Shown: positions 15,370 to 23,666, counted from the stretch's first letter. The stretch is 33,715 nucleotides of DNA from Lachnospiraceae bacterium (GCA_021153185.1 JAGKTY010000025.1:1-33715), one strand, 5' to 3'. Numbers and translations: made by a program. The notes: generated by a model not told the origin, from the letters alone.

Positions 15370-16680
15370 ATGTACCGCGAAATTTCCAAATTAATTTTAT
15401 ATCGAGACATGAATGGCGATTCCATTTTATATGAGCTTTCCGAAATTTTCAGGCGTTTTGACTGTGGAAGCTACGACAAGGCGTCGCTCATTTCCGATAT
15501 TTATACACAGATTCACAGATTGCTCGAGGTTGCGACAGATTACGGCTTTAACTACAATCTTTGGCAAAACTATTTAACCTACTACCTCATTACCAATGAA
15601 AATCCGTTCAGCATCACCTGTGAAAAGGTCGGTGCAAATGACGGTAGTGTCAATGCGTTTGCCAAAAATGATTTCGCCGTATTTTTGAAATTATTTCATT
15701 ATGACTTTACCCCAATTGAGGAAGCGCTTTCAACGACTTGCTTTTCGCAGCTTTGTCACTACACTTCCATCGAGAAAAAAGAGCTGATGTACAACAAAAA
15801 TGTCAGTGAAAAAGTAATCGCGCTAAGCGAGCAGCTTTCGGGCGCAGCTGATGCAGACGCTTTCTTTACATGCATAACAGACTTTTACAAAGCATACGGC
15901 GTCGGCATGTTTGGCTTAAACAAAGCATTCCGCATCCGGGAAAGTGCAGACGGCACTGTCGGCTTCATTCCAATCAACAATATGGATAAGGTCATGCTTG
16001 ATGATCTGATTGGCTACGAAATCCAAAAACAAAAGCTGATTGATAATACAGAAGCCTTTGTAAACGGCCGCAAAGCAAACAATGTTCTGCTCTTTGGCGA
16101 CAGCGGAACCGGCAAAAGCACGAGCATCAAGGCAATTGTGAACGCCTACTATCCTGCCGGTCTTCGCATGATTGAGATTTACAAGCATCAGTTTAAGGAT
16201 TTATCCAATGTCATTGCACAAATCAAAAACCGTGGCTATCGTTTCATTATCTATATGGATGATTTGTCCTTTGAGGAATTTGAAGTGGAGTACAAATTCC
16301 TAAAGGCCGTGATCGAGGGCGGCGTTGAGACCAAACCGGATAACATCCTCATTTACGCCACTTCAAACCGCAGACATCTCATCAAAGAGACGTGGAACGA
16401 CAGAAACGATATGGAAGTCGGAAACGGCATGCACCGCTCCGATACGATGGAGGAAAAGCTTTCCCTTGTCAACCGTTTTGGTGTTACCATCAACTATTCC
16501 AAACCAAGCCAGAAGGAATATTTCCATATTGTCACGGAGCTTGCGCATAAGGAAGGCATCGATATGAGCGATGAAGATCTCTGCAAGGAAGCCAACAAAT
16601 GGGAATTATCCCACGGCGGCATCAGCGGCCGTACCGCACAGCAATTCATCAATTATCTTGCCGGAAAAATTTCCAAATAA
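15370..16680 (+). CDS. DUF815-family AAA+ ATPase
   Basis: A 436-residue protein of the DUF815 family. The C-terminal half holds an AAA+ module with Walker A GDSGTGKST (243-251), Walker B FIIYMDDLS (293-300), the sensor segment ILIYATSNRRHLI and an arginine-rich MHRSDTMEEKLSLVNRF stretch. The N-terminal 230 residues are helical and specific to the family. No cellular role is established that I can name; bacterial members are generally single-copy predicted ATPases. ATG 15370 follows GGGAGG. Starts further upstream would overlap the divergent promoters and the GH3 gene. The next gene has its own LexA-type promoter, so co-regulation with it is not implied. Confidence 0.9.
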   Translation: MYREISKLILYRDMNGDSILYELSEIFRRFDCGSYDKASLISDIYTQIHRLLEVATDYGFNYNLWQNYLTYYLITNENPFSITCEKVGANDGSVNAFAKNDFAVFLKLFHYDFTPIEEALSTTCFSQLCHYTSIEKKELMYNKNVSEKVIALSEQLSGAADADAFFTCITDFYKAYGVGMFGLNKAFRIRESADGTVGFIPINNMDKVMLDDLIGYEIQKQKLIDNTEAFVNGRKANNVLLFGDSGTGKSTSIKAIVNAYYPAGLRMIEIYKHQFKDLSNVIAQIKNRGYRFIIYMDDLSFEEFEVEYKFLKAVIEGGVETKPDNILIYATSNRRHLIKETWNDRNDMEVGNGMHRSDTMEEKLSLVNRFGVTINYSKPSQKEYFHIVTELAHKEGIDMSDEDLCKEANKWELSHGGISGRTAQQFINYLAGKISK

Positions 16681-16685
16681 TTCTA

Positions 16686-16714
16686 TTGAAACATATGTTC
16701 GATTGTGCTATGCT
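16686..16714 (+). promoter_or_regulatory. Promoter of the radical-SAM/DUF4130 operon
   Basis: TTGAAA (16686-16691) and TATGCT (16709-16714) are separated by 17 bp. Transcription should start near 16721, about 40 nt before the ATG. One LexA-type box overlaps the -35 and another covers the start site. Confidence 0.75.
16689..16700 (+). promoter_or_regulatory. Second LexA-like box over the -35
   Basis: AAACATATGTTC differs from GAAC-N4-GTTC at one base (A for the first G). It overlaps the -35 hexamer, and its start lies 33 bp from that of the perfect box, close to three helical turns. Confidence 0.55.
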
Positions 16715-16721
16715 ATTTTTA

Positions 16722-16733
16722 GAACAAACGTTC
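16722..16733 (+). promoter_or_regulatory. LexA (SOS) box, exact match
   Basis: GAACAAACGTTC, followed by G, fits the Gram-positive LexA consensus GAAC-N4-GTTC with both half-sites perfect. It sits directly at and after the predicted transcription start, a position that blocks initiation. Confidence 0.75.
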
Positions 16734-16761
16734 GTTTTTTGTTGTAAAGGTGGTATGCACA

Positions 16762-18327
16762 ATGGAACATTTTTTTGATTCACATACAAATACGCTTGCT
16801 CCCAAACAGACACCTGTTCACGGCGCAGTCATTCAGGAAGATTTATCTGTCGAACAAAAACTTACCATTTTATCGGATGCAGCCAAATACGACGTTGCCT
16901 GCACAAGCAGCGGTGTCGCCAGAAAGGGACGCGGACAAGGCATGGGCAATACGCAGGCAAGCGGTATCTGTCATACCTTCGGCAGTGATGGCCGCTGCAT
17001 TTCACTGCTCAAGATTTTGCTGAGCAACGAGTGCATTTACGACTGCAAGTATTGCCAAAACCGCAGCTCCAATGATGTGCTTCGCGCCACCTTCACCCCG
17101 GATGAGGTATGCACACTTACACTGGAGTTTTACAGACGCGGTTACATTGAAGGACTGTTTTTAAGCTCAGGTGTCCTTCATAATCCCAACTATACCATGG
17201 AGCGCATTTATGAGGTGCTATACAAGCTCCGCATCGTACACAGGTTTAATGGGTATATTCATATTAAGGGGATTCCGGGAGTCGACCCGGTACTTCTTGA
17301 GCAGATTGGATATCTGTGTGACCGCATGAGCGTCAATCTTGAACTGCCTACCGCCAAATCGCTCTCTGAGCTTGCACCCAACAAAACAAGACAAGCGATT
17401 TTGAAGCCCATGAAGCATATCCAGGTCGGTATTCATAACAACAGGCTCACCCACGGCATTACCAATATGAAGCAATCGATGCTCATGGAGGCAGATGCCT
17501 ATGATGCCTCTACTCCGGCAAAGCCTATACTTGGTATGCATTCGGGTGCACTTACGATGCGTGCTGCAGACTCCTCACTGTCTGTTGTCAAGGCTGCCAA
17601 GCCGTATGCGCCCGAGGATGTGTCACTGACAGAGCAAACCGAGACTTCTATTTCCGGGCAGACCGCCTACGGCACCACCGGCCGCTATTTTGTCCCGGCC
17701 GGTCAAAGCACCCAGATGATTATCGGCGGGTCAAAAGAGACTGATTTTGAACTGCTCTCCATCACGCAGGCGCTTTATCAATCCTTTGACTTAAAGCGCG
17801 TATTCTTTTCGGCTTATGTCCCCCTCAATGATGATGCTGCGCTCCCATCTCTTGACACCAAGCCGCCGCTTCTTCGGGAGCACCGCCTGTATCAGGCTGA
17901 CTGGCTATTGCGCTTTTACGGGTTTGCTGCAGATGAACTGTTATCAGAAAGCAAGCCATTTTTCAACGAGCAGATTGACCCCAAATGCGACTGGGCGCTC
18001 AGACACTTAGGGCAGTTCCCAATCGAAGTATCCAAGGCCGGTTATTACGAGCTGCTTCGCATTCCCGGTATCGGTGTCAAAAGTGCCAGACGCATTGTTC
18101 AGACCAGACGCGAGTGCACACTCGACTATCAGGTGCTAAAGAAGCTTGGCGTCGTACTCAAACGGGCACAGTATTTCATCACATGTAACGGCCGCATGCT
18201 GCACCATATCCCAATGAATGAACGGTTTATTACGAACCAGCTGATATACAGCGAGAAACCATATCTTCCTTCTACAGACGGTATTCAGTATGTACAGCCG
18301 ACACTTTTTGATTATGGCATGCATTAG
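16762..18327 (+). CDS. Radical-SAM protein with C-terminal helix-hairpin-helix (putative DNA modification/repair)
   Basis: A 521-residue protein matching, from memory, the family described as putative DNA modification/repair radical SAM protein (TIGR03916). The cluster motif CIYDCKYC gives Cys91, Cys95 and Cys98. A conserved Cys-rich segment precedes it (VACTSSGVARKG, SGICHTFGSDGRC). FVPAGQSTQMIIG (310-322) is a family hallmark. A helix-hairpin-helix lies near 428-450 (YELLRIPGIGVKSARRIV), as in DNA-binding repair enzymes. Residues about 225-303 look like an extra low-complexity insertion. ATG 16762 was chosen over GTG 16750 because AAAGGTGG lies 8 nt upstream. It is followed 11 nt later by its usual partner, under a LexA-type promoter. 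The reaction and substrate are unknown. Confidence 0.87.
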   Translation: MEHFFDSHTNTLAPKQTPVHGAVIQEDLSVEQKLTILSDAAKYDVACTSSGVARKGRGQGMGNTQASGICHTFGSDGRCISLLKILLSNECIYDCKYCQNRSSNDVLRATFTPDEVCTLTLEFYRRGYIEGLFLSSGVLHNPNYTMERIYEVLYKLRIVHRFNGYIHIKGIPGVDPVLLEQIGYLCDRMSVNLELPTAKSLSELAPNKTRQAILKPMKHIQVGIHNNRLTHGITNMKQSMLMEADAYDASTPAKPILGMHSGALTMRAADSSLSVVKAAKPYAPEDVSLTEQTETSISGQTAYGTTGRYFVPAGQSTQMIIGGSKETDFELLSITQALYQSFDLKRVFFSAYVPLNDDAALPSLDTKPPLLREHRLYQADWLLRFYGFAADELLSESKPFFNEQIDPKCDWALRHLGQFPIEVSKAGYYELLRIPGIGVKSARRIVQTRRECTLDYQVLKKLGVVLKRAQYFITCNGRMLHHIPMNERFITNQLIYSEKPYLPSTDGIQYVQPTLFDYGMH

Positions 18328-18338
18328 GAGAGTTTTTC

Positions 18339-19139
18339 ATGAGCGAGACACAGACACACTATATTTTACATTGCGACAATTCAATCGATGGACTGTTGAC
18401 TGCTTTGTTCGAAGCATTTGCGCTCAAAAAGAAGCTGACAGCGCACACTGCTTGGGAGAGCCTGCCTGCTGATATCATTTCAATCGTTTGCGGCGAAGGA
18501 AGCAACTATAGCCTGTTTTCCACTTGGACGGAGGTAACTACCGACGAACGCAAAGCACTGCTTACCGTACAGACCATCCAAAAGCGCCTGGGTATGCGCA
18601 TCTATGATGCCGTTTTTCATGTGCTGTGCCATTTTGATCCATCCAGAGGGACACTGCTGTTTCACTTTCTTGTCAAAGCATTCCAGACAGGACCAAGAAC
18701 GATTGACCGATTGGCCGACCCGCACGTCATGGCCATGATGGAATACGACCGCAAGGTCTCAAATGAAGCGCATTTCTTTATTGAATTGACGCGCTTTACC
18801 GCCCTGCCGGGCACATTATATAGCCGTATTGCGCCCAAATGCACTGTTTTACCGTTTATTTGTGACCACTTTGTAGAGCGATACTATCACGAAAACTTCA
18901 TCATATACGATGAGACGCACCATATCGCAGCCATTCACAAAGCGGATGAAGAATGGTTTTTGACCGACGACCCATCCATGGATGTAGATTTGTCCCAATT
19001 TCAGGATGCAGACCCCTTTACCTCCCTCTGGGGCGTATTCTTTGACTCCGTTGCCATCAGACAACGAAGGAATATCCGATGCCAAAACACCATGCTCCCC
19101 AAATGGTACCGCAAACACATGGAAGAATTTTCGCGATAG
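18339..19139 (+). CDS. DUF4130/TIGR03915-like putative DNA metabolism protein
   Basis: A 266-residue partner of the radical-SAM protein. It begins HYILHCDNSIDGLLTALFEA, has a central helical region (VFHVLCHFDPSRGTLLFHFL), an ELTRFTALPGTLYSRIAPK segment and the C-terminal signature IRCQNTMLPKWYRKHMEEF, all of which resemble the DUF4130 family. In some other bacteria this domain is fused to a uracil-DNA-glycosylase-like domain; here the protein ends without one. GGAGAG precedes the ATG and the gap to the upstream gene is 11 nt, so the two are one operon. The stop codon TAG (19137-19139) lies inside the left outer arm of a large inverted-repeat element. Function unknown; a role in SOS-induced DNA repair is inferred from context. 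Confidence 0.85.
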   Translation: MSETQTHYILHCDNSIDGLLTALFEAFALKKKLTAHTAWESLPADIISIVCGEGSNYSLFSTWTEVTTDERKALLTVQTIQKRLGMRIYDAVFHVLCHFDPSRGTLLFHFLVKAFQTGPRTIDRLADPHVMAMMEYDRKVSNEAHFFIELTRFTALPGTLYSRIAPKCTVLPFICDHFVERYYHENFIIYDETHHIAAIHKADEEWFLTDDPSMDVDLSQFQDADPFTSLWGVFFDSVAIRQRRNIRCQNTMLPKWYRKHMEEFSR

Positions 19140-19305
19140 CTACAAGCCATGCGCCCCCACAAGCAAAAACAGCTTCATCATGCTTGCATGAAAGAAGCTG
19201 CTTTTGCTTGTGGGGGGATAGGGCGACAGCCCGCGACACCGAAAACACCCCCCGCGCAAAGCGCAGGGGGTGTTTTCGGTGTGAGCATGGATTGTGGCTA
19301 TCGCG
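19132..19305. repeat. Cloverleaf-like nested inverted-repeat element
   Basis: Outer arms 19132-19152 and 19285-19305 pair over 21 positions (19 Watson-Crick, one G-T, one mismatch). Enclosed are hairpin 1 (arms 19154-19176 and 19194-19216, 22 of 23 paired, with TCATGC-TT-GCATGA nested in its loop), a mini-hairpin GGGC-GACA-GCCC (19221-19232) and hairpin 2 (arms 19236-19257 and 19261-19282, 21 of 22 paired, AAA loop). It occupies the gap between two convergent genes and includes the end of the DUF4130 gene. No transposase was seen. It may act as a bidirectional terminator, but the size and architecture suggest a palindromic mobile element or structured RNA. The rest of the gap to 19360 holds nothing else I recognise. 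Confidence 0.75.
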
Positions 19306-19360
19306 CAGAGCATATCGGCTTTTGCTCATTTCCAAATTGTACAAGCGCTTAGTTTACATA

Positions 19361-20773
19361 TTACCAACGTACTCTCTTACTGAAAGCCTTTCCACCACTT
19401 ACTTGCAAATTTCCACCATTATTACATATATAATAACTTCCTTTATTATTTATAATTCCGTTTTTTATTGATGCATTACCATAATTTGAAATAGCATAAT
19501 AATAACCAGTACAGAAGATTGTTCCACCTTTAACATTGAGAGTACCTTCTCTTGCATTAATTACTGTATTACCACTCTTTGTGCAGTAATTTCCACCAGA
19601 AATTGTTATACTTCCTTTTACGTTAAATACAGCACATCTTGAAGCACTTACTCTAGCAGATTTCAAACTTACTCTTCCATTTGCATCATTGCAAACACCC
19701 AATGATGATTTTATTCCAAACCCTCTCTCAACTGTCAATGTGCCTTTATAATTGTATACCATACCTAAAGCATGTGTATCATAGTCAAAAGCATAATCAC
19801 TTCCACATAGTTTTGCCTTACCCTCATTATAAATTGCTGGATACTTGTGATTACTAATCTTATGCTTTCCACAATATACTGTCATCTTTCCAGTTTTATT
19901 GTTGTATACCGCAGCCACCTTAGAAGAAGAAGTGTAACAGCCATCAATTTCTATTTTTCCATTATTAAAGATTGCTGTTGTTTTGCCTATTACCTTTGTA
20001 TCACATAAATACATATCACCCTTTTTACCATTGCAGATTGCAGGGTATGCCATTGATTCATCACCCTTTTTTGTACATGTAAATGTTCCACCAAATGTTC
20101 TAAGCTTTTTATTATTATAAACCGTCTGTTCATATGCATTTGAGAAATATCCCTTTGTTACAACTAAAATTCCATAATTATCGATAGTTGAATTCTTCTT
20201 CCCAGAAAATGCTTTTCTTGTGAATGAACCATCGTAAATATTTAATGTGCCGTGATTTACAATCTGCCCTTCAAATGAACCATTTACCAATTCACCGGAA
20301 GCATTCTTACCAATATTAACAACACATTTCTTTGATTTAATGTTTGCATTTTTGATTGATAACTTACCGGCCTTTACAACAATGGCATTTCCTTTGGCAT
20401 TGTATGTATATGCCATATTATTTAAATCAAGAACAACTTGCACATTTTTGTTAAGTGTAACAGTTGAATTTGTACTCACATAATTAACAAGTAAAATTTT
20501 ATCACCTGTTACCGCATTATTTAACGCATTCTGTAATTGAGTTGCACTTGATACTTTGATAATACGTTTGATAGCAATTTCATGGTATAAAGGGCCATCA
20601 TACTCCTCATCGTAATCGTCTTCATAATCTTCTTCGTCTTCATCTTCATCATAATCGTAGTCGTCATCATACGAATATCCCAGAAGTGACACATCATTTG
20701 CGTAAGTGATGTTATACCCAACAAATAATGCAATAACAAGAATAAATGTTGACACTAATATTTTCTTTCTCAT
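19361..20773 (-). CDS. Secreted beta-helix-like protein with acidic linker
   Basis: A 470-residue protein from ATG 20773, preceded by GGGGGAG. It opens with a signal peptide (MRKKILVSTF, then a hydrophobic core ending near YANDVS). A strongly acidic Asp/Glu/Tyr stretch follows (about residues 34-60), then roughly 380 residues of short repeating strands of the form NxGxLxIxxGxF/xxG. Glycine, asparagine and valine recur with a period near 20-25, as in right-handed parallel beta-helices. There is no LPxTG or other anchor at the C-terminus, which ends RVRW. It may be a cell-surface or secreted binding protein. I see no catalytic motif and cannot name a function. Codon use is AT-rich compared with the core genes. 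Confidence 0.7.
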   Translation of the reverse strand: MRKKILVSTFILVIALFVGYNITYANDVSLLGYSYDDDYDYDEDEDEEDYEDDYDEEYDGPLYHEIAIKRIIKVSSATQLQNALNNAVTGDKILLVNYVSTNSTVTLNKNVQVVLDLNNMAYTYNAKGNAIVVKAGKLSIKNANIKSKKCVVNIGKNASGELVNGSFEGQIVNHGTLNIYDGSFTRKAFSGKKNSTIDNYGILVVTKGYFSNAYEQTVYNNKKLRTFGGTFTCTKKGDESMAYPAICNGKKGDMYLCDTKVIGKTTAIFNNGKIEIDGCYTSSSKVAAVYNNKTGKMTVYCGKHKISNHKYPAIYNEGKAKLCGSDYAFDYDTHALGMVYNYKGTLTVERGFGIKSSLGVCNDANGRVSLKSARVSASRCAVFNVKGSITISGGNYCTKSGNTVINAREGTLNVKGGTIFCTGYYYAISNYGNASIKNGIINNKGSYYICNNGGNLQVSGGKAFSKRVRW

Positions 20774-20843
20774 AATTCTCCCCCTTGTGCAAAAAAGAAT
20801 TTGTTTTTTTGATACAAAAATGGCTACACAACAAATCAAAAAC

Positions 20844-21950
20844 TTAATTTTTCACACAAGTAGCTCTTTTAATTGTAAGCGGTCTTGTAACTATTTCACC
20901 ATATTTATCAAAAATCTCACAATCACATGTAAACTCTGAAAAATCTGTTAATCCATTTTCTTTCAAAGTATCTAAATCAACATATAAATTGGTTTCGAAA
21001 CTTCCCACTTCTACTTCTGTCTTTCCCTCAAACATCATGGTAATAGGCACTCCATCTAGTTTAGGATTCTTTAATGTTATTGTTACAATACTATCAGATA
21101 CATTTGCAACACTTAACGATATTCTAAAATCTGACGCTCCTTCTGTATAAATACATTTATTTAATACAAAATCAAGTTCATTACTTTTGTATAATCTGTA
21201 TTTATTTGCATCGTTTACAACCAATTCCTTTGTAAAATCATCATCTGGTGTTTCAATAGCAGCTTCTACACCATAAGCTTCTTCAACTGCACTCTTTGAA
21301 TTACTACTGTTTATTGCATTATCAATTTCTTTGGATATTTCATTATTTATTTCATCTTCAACAATCGACGAATACTCTTCTACACGGTATTTATTTACCT
21401 GTTCTGCCGTAATTGGCAAATTGTATTTTTCATACATTTCTACAATAATTCCGGCACGAATATTATAACCACCATTCCATAATGCATTGTATATTTGTTC
21501 ATTTTTGTAGTTTTCTACCGCAAACTTCTGACTTTTACATGCACTTATATATGAATGAGCCAAACTATTGAATGTTTCATCAGAAAACTTTACATTTTCA
21601 TATTTTTCAATTTCAGCAATTTCAATCTCAACAAGCTCTTTGAAAAGCCTCATTTGATCTTCATAAGTCATATCTGATGGGTTGTCTTTTGCAATGCGAT
21701 TATTTATTCCCAGCGCCATTGAATTTAAAAAATCTTCTTGTCTTCCTATCTTTCCAACAATTGACAATATTAGACATACCGCAAGTACAACAGATAATAC
21801 CAAACATATAATACAGAGTATACCATTTGTTTTTGCTTTCTTTTCAAAGTCAACTGTTTTTATCTTTTTTATCTTGTGCCCACAATTAGGGCAACTCTTA
21901 GCAATATTGGATATTTCTTTCCCACATTCCGGGCAATTAATTAGTGCCAT
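20844..21950 (-). CDS. Zinc-ribbon membrane protein (368 aa)
   Basis: The N-terminus is a four-cysteine zinc ribbon (CPEC at 6-9 and CPNC at 20-23), then a Lys-rich linker and one membrane helix (about 43-66, ILCIICLVLSVVLAV). The remaining 300 residues are predicted to be outside the cell. They include a helical, Glu/Lys-rich middle and a beta-rich C-terminal part (DFRISLSVANVSDSIVTITL) that looks like an Ig-type fold. Membrane proteins with an N-terminal zinc ribbon of this kind are common in Lachnospiraceae and mostly uncharacterised. AGGGAG lies 9 nt before the ATG. It follows the next gene by 12 nt, and both share the same N-terminal pattern, which suggests duplication and divergence or partnership. 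Confidence 0.72.
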   Translation of the reverse strand: MALINCPECGKEISNIAKSCPNCGHKIKKIKTVDFEKKAKTNGILCIICLVLSVVLAVCLILSIVGKIGRQEDFLNSMALGINNRIAKDNPSDMTYEDQMRLFKELVEIEIAEIEKYENVKFSDETFNSLAHSYISACKSQKFAVENYKNEQIYNALWNGGYNIRAGIIVEMYEKYNLPITAEQVNKYRVEEYSSIVEDEINNEISKEIDNAINSSNSKSAVEEAYGVEAAIETPDDDFTKELVVNDANKYRLYKSNELDFVLNKCIYTEGASDFRISLSVANVSDSIVTITLKNPKLDGVPITMMFEGKTEVEVGSFETNLYVDLDTLKENGLTDFSEFTCDCEIFDKYGEIVTRPLTIKRATCVKN

Positions 21951-21962
21951 ATTAATAACTCC

Positions 21963-23210
21963 CTATTCTTTATTTACAGACATAACAGCCATTCTGGACT
22001 TACCCTCTTCGCCACCAGCAAATTTAAGTATTCCTGACGTTGAAAATCCATAACTTAGCAAGTCTATATATGCTTGACCAGTATCCACTGATGAATCAAT
22101 CATCGCTCCCATGCGTGCGACCAAATAATAAACCATAGAATCATTTTCAGGAATTTTTTTATCGCCTGCCATTCCCACCGATTTTACATAACCGGAACTA
22201 TTTGTTGCCACAATCATAAACTCACAAAGAGTTGTCCTATCATTTAGGAACTGATAACTATAACCAAGTTTGGTTTTAACCTTGTTATCAATGCGGAAAG
22301 ACAGCCCGTCTAAATTACGATTAACATATTCAACCCACTCGTCAGCTTTAAAATTAAATGCGCCATTCTCATATTTAATTTCATATTTAACTGTTTCAAA
22401 TTTTGATACTCCACATACCTCACAAGTACAAACTTGTCTTCCATCATCCAATAGTGTTGCGTTTTCTATAACTTCAAAAATACTAAAATTATGACCAAGT
22501 GGTTGCCCCTGTTTTTCATGACACTTTTTACAATGCTTGGCAGCAGTACATGTTGCCTCGATCCATTCATGTTCTCCTACTGTAGAGCCTTCTGTTTTTT
22601 TACAAAACTTACATGTTTTTGGATGACCACAGTTTGCCTCTTCCCAATTATGTTCAGTCGGCTGTCCCTCAGTGACTTTACAAACAGTACATGTTTTTGG
22701 TGCTTTACAATTTGCTTCTGTCCATTTATGTTCAGTTGCTTCTCGACAAACTTTCCCGCATTTATCACACTTTACGTCTTGATCACATGGAACATCCTCA
22801 TTAATAGAGTGTCCTAGACCTGTAATCGAAGCAGTACAACGACTACATTTTGTTGTTTCACATGGATTTTGGGGAAAATCATGCCCTGGGGCATCTCCAA
22901 GCACTTTGCCACATTTTATACAAGTAATTGGCTCTTTACATTTTAATTCTCCCTCTTTATGAAAACATATAATATGAGTTCCAAATAAGAATAAGATAAA
23001 TAAAACTAATACCGTTGCACCAATGAAGAAAACAATCTTTTTGCTATTAAAGCTATTAATATTCCTCTTCTTTTGGTATTCCTCTGTTTCTTTATTAAGT
23101 TCTTTCTTTTGTGCTTTCATCCATTTTTCTATCGGATAGCCACAATGAATACATTTTTTTACTTCATCAGATACTTCTTTTCCGCACTCAGGACAGTTAA
23201 TTAGCGACAT
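21963..23210 (-). CDS. Zinc-ribbon membrane protein with Cys/His repeats (415 aa)
   Basis: The same zinc-ribbon start as its neighbour (CPEC at 6-9, CIHC at 20-23), then a charged linker and one membrane helix (about 58-78). Beyond it, residues 85-245 hold six or so copies of a repeat of about 25-30 residues with a CxxC pair and a following His-x-Trp (for example TCTVCKVTEGQPTEHNW, then TCKFCKKTEGSTVGEHEW). Such repeats probably bind metal and occur in Firmicute surface proteins. A beta-rich C-terminal domain of about 140 residues ends the protein. ATG 23210 follows GGGGGAG. It is the first gene of the pair and is divergent from the small regulator at 23.4 kb. Function unknown. Confidence 0.75.
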   Translation of the reverse strand: MSLINCPECGKEVSDEVKKCIHCGYPIEKWMKAQKKELNKETEEYQKKRNINSFNSKKIVFFIGATVLVLFILFLFGTHIICFHKEGELKCKEPITCIKCGKVLGDAPGHDFPQNPCETTKCSRCTASITGLGHSINEDVPCDQDVKCDKCGKVCREATEHKWTEANCKAPKTCTVCKVTEGQPTEHNWEEANCGHPKTCKFCKKTEGSTVGEHEWIEATCTAAKHCKKCHEKQGQPLGHNFSIFEVIENATLLDDGRQVCTCEVCGVSKFETVKYEIKYENGAFNFKADEWVEYVNRNLDGLSFRIDNKVKTKLGYSYQFLNDRTTLCEFMIVATNSSGYVKSVGMAGDKKIPENDSMVYYLVARMGAMIDSSVDTGQAYIDLLSYGFSTSGILKFAGGEEGKSRMAVMSVNKE

Positions 23211-23336
23211 ATTTCTCCCCCTCTCATTATCCCGTTATCTAAGCTTTTGCAAAACACAAAATTGATTATATTTCTATCTGTCAATTTATATATTATTTTA
23301 TCAAATCGAGGTATGTATAGCAACCTTATTTTGAAT

Positions 23337-23384
23337 TACGTTTTGTTAAAATACGTTATTTTAAGAATACTTTATTCATATAAT
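23337..23384 (+). promoter_or_regulatory. Promoter and possible operator of the small regulator
   Basis: A consensus -10 TATAAT lies at 23379-23384 with only a weak TTATTT 17 bp upstream. TACGTT is repeated at 23337-23342 and 23352-23357, the second copy touching the -35. Such direct repeats could be the autoregulatory site of the encoded Cro/C1-type protein. Confidence 0.4.
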
Positions 23385-23402
23385 AATTTAAGAGGTGAAA
23401 AA

Positions 23403-23615
23403 ATGATTAAGCTCCGTATTATAGATATTCTTGAAGAACAAGGAAAAAGCAAATATTGGCTAAACAAGCAACTGGGTATGCATTATGTATCATTCAAAAA
23501 AATGATAGAAAATAATACCGATTCAATACGTTTTGATACCCTTGACAGACTTAGCTCAATTCTTAATGTGCCAATTGGCGAATTATTTGAAAAAATTGAT
23601 GATAGCGAAAAATAG
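23403..23615 (+). CDS. Small Cro/C1-type helix-turn-helix regulator
   Basis: A 70-residue protein starting MIKLRIIDILEEQGKSKYWL after AGAGGTG. It is a single helix-turn-helix of the HTH_26/XRE type (KSKYWLNKQLGMHYVSFKKMIEN, RFDTLDRLSSILNVPIGELF). Proteins of this size occur as stand-alone regulators in mobile or accessory regions. The longer frame back to 23247 is rejected because it would start upstream of the promoter. It is divergent from the zinc-ribbon pair and may control it. Its TAG is part of the following terminator stem. Confidence 0.8.
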   Translation: MIKLRIIDILEEQGKSKYWLNKQLGMHYVSFKKMIENNTDSIRFDTLDRLSSILNVPIGELFEKIDDSEK

Positions 23616-23666
23616 GGCATACCAGATAACGTAATATCTGATATGCCCTATATGGTCTCTTTTTTA
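23613..23666. terminator. Bidirectional terminator between convergent small genes
   Basis: The arms 23613-23628 and 23635-23650 (TAGGGCATA and TATGCCCTA at the outer ends) pair over 16 positions with one mismatch and a 6-nt loop. The plus-strand side leads to a run of six T at 23660-23665, and the minus-strand side to a T-run at 23606-23612. It serves the regulator and the 59-residue gene. Confidence 0.75.

Noticed and set aside
23247..23402. N-terminal extension of the small helix-turn-helix protein
   Set aside because: The region is AT-rich promoter sequence with TATAAT at 23379; the ATG at 23403 has the proper ribosome site.
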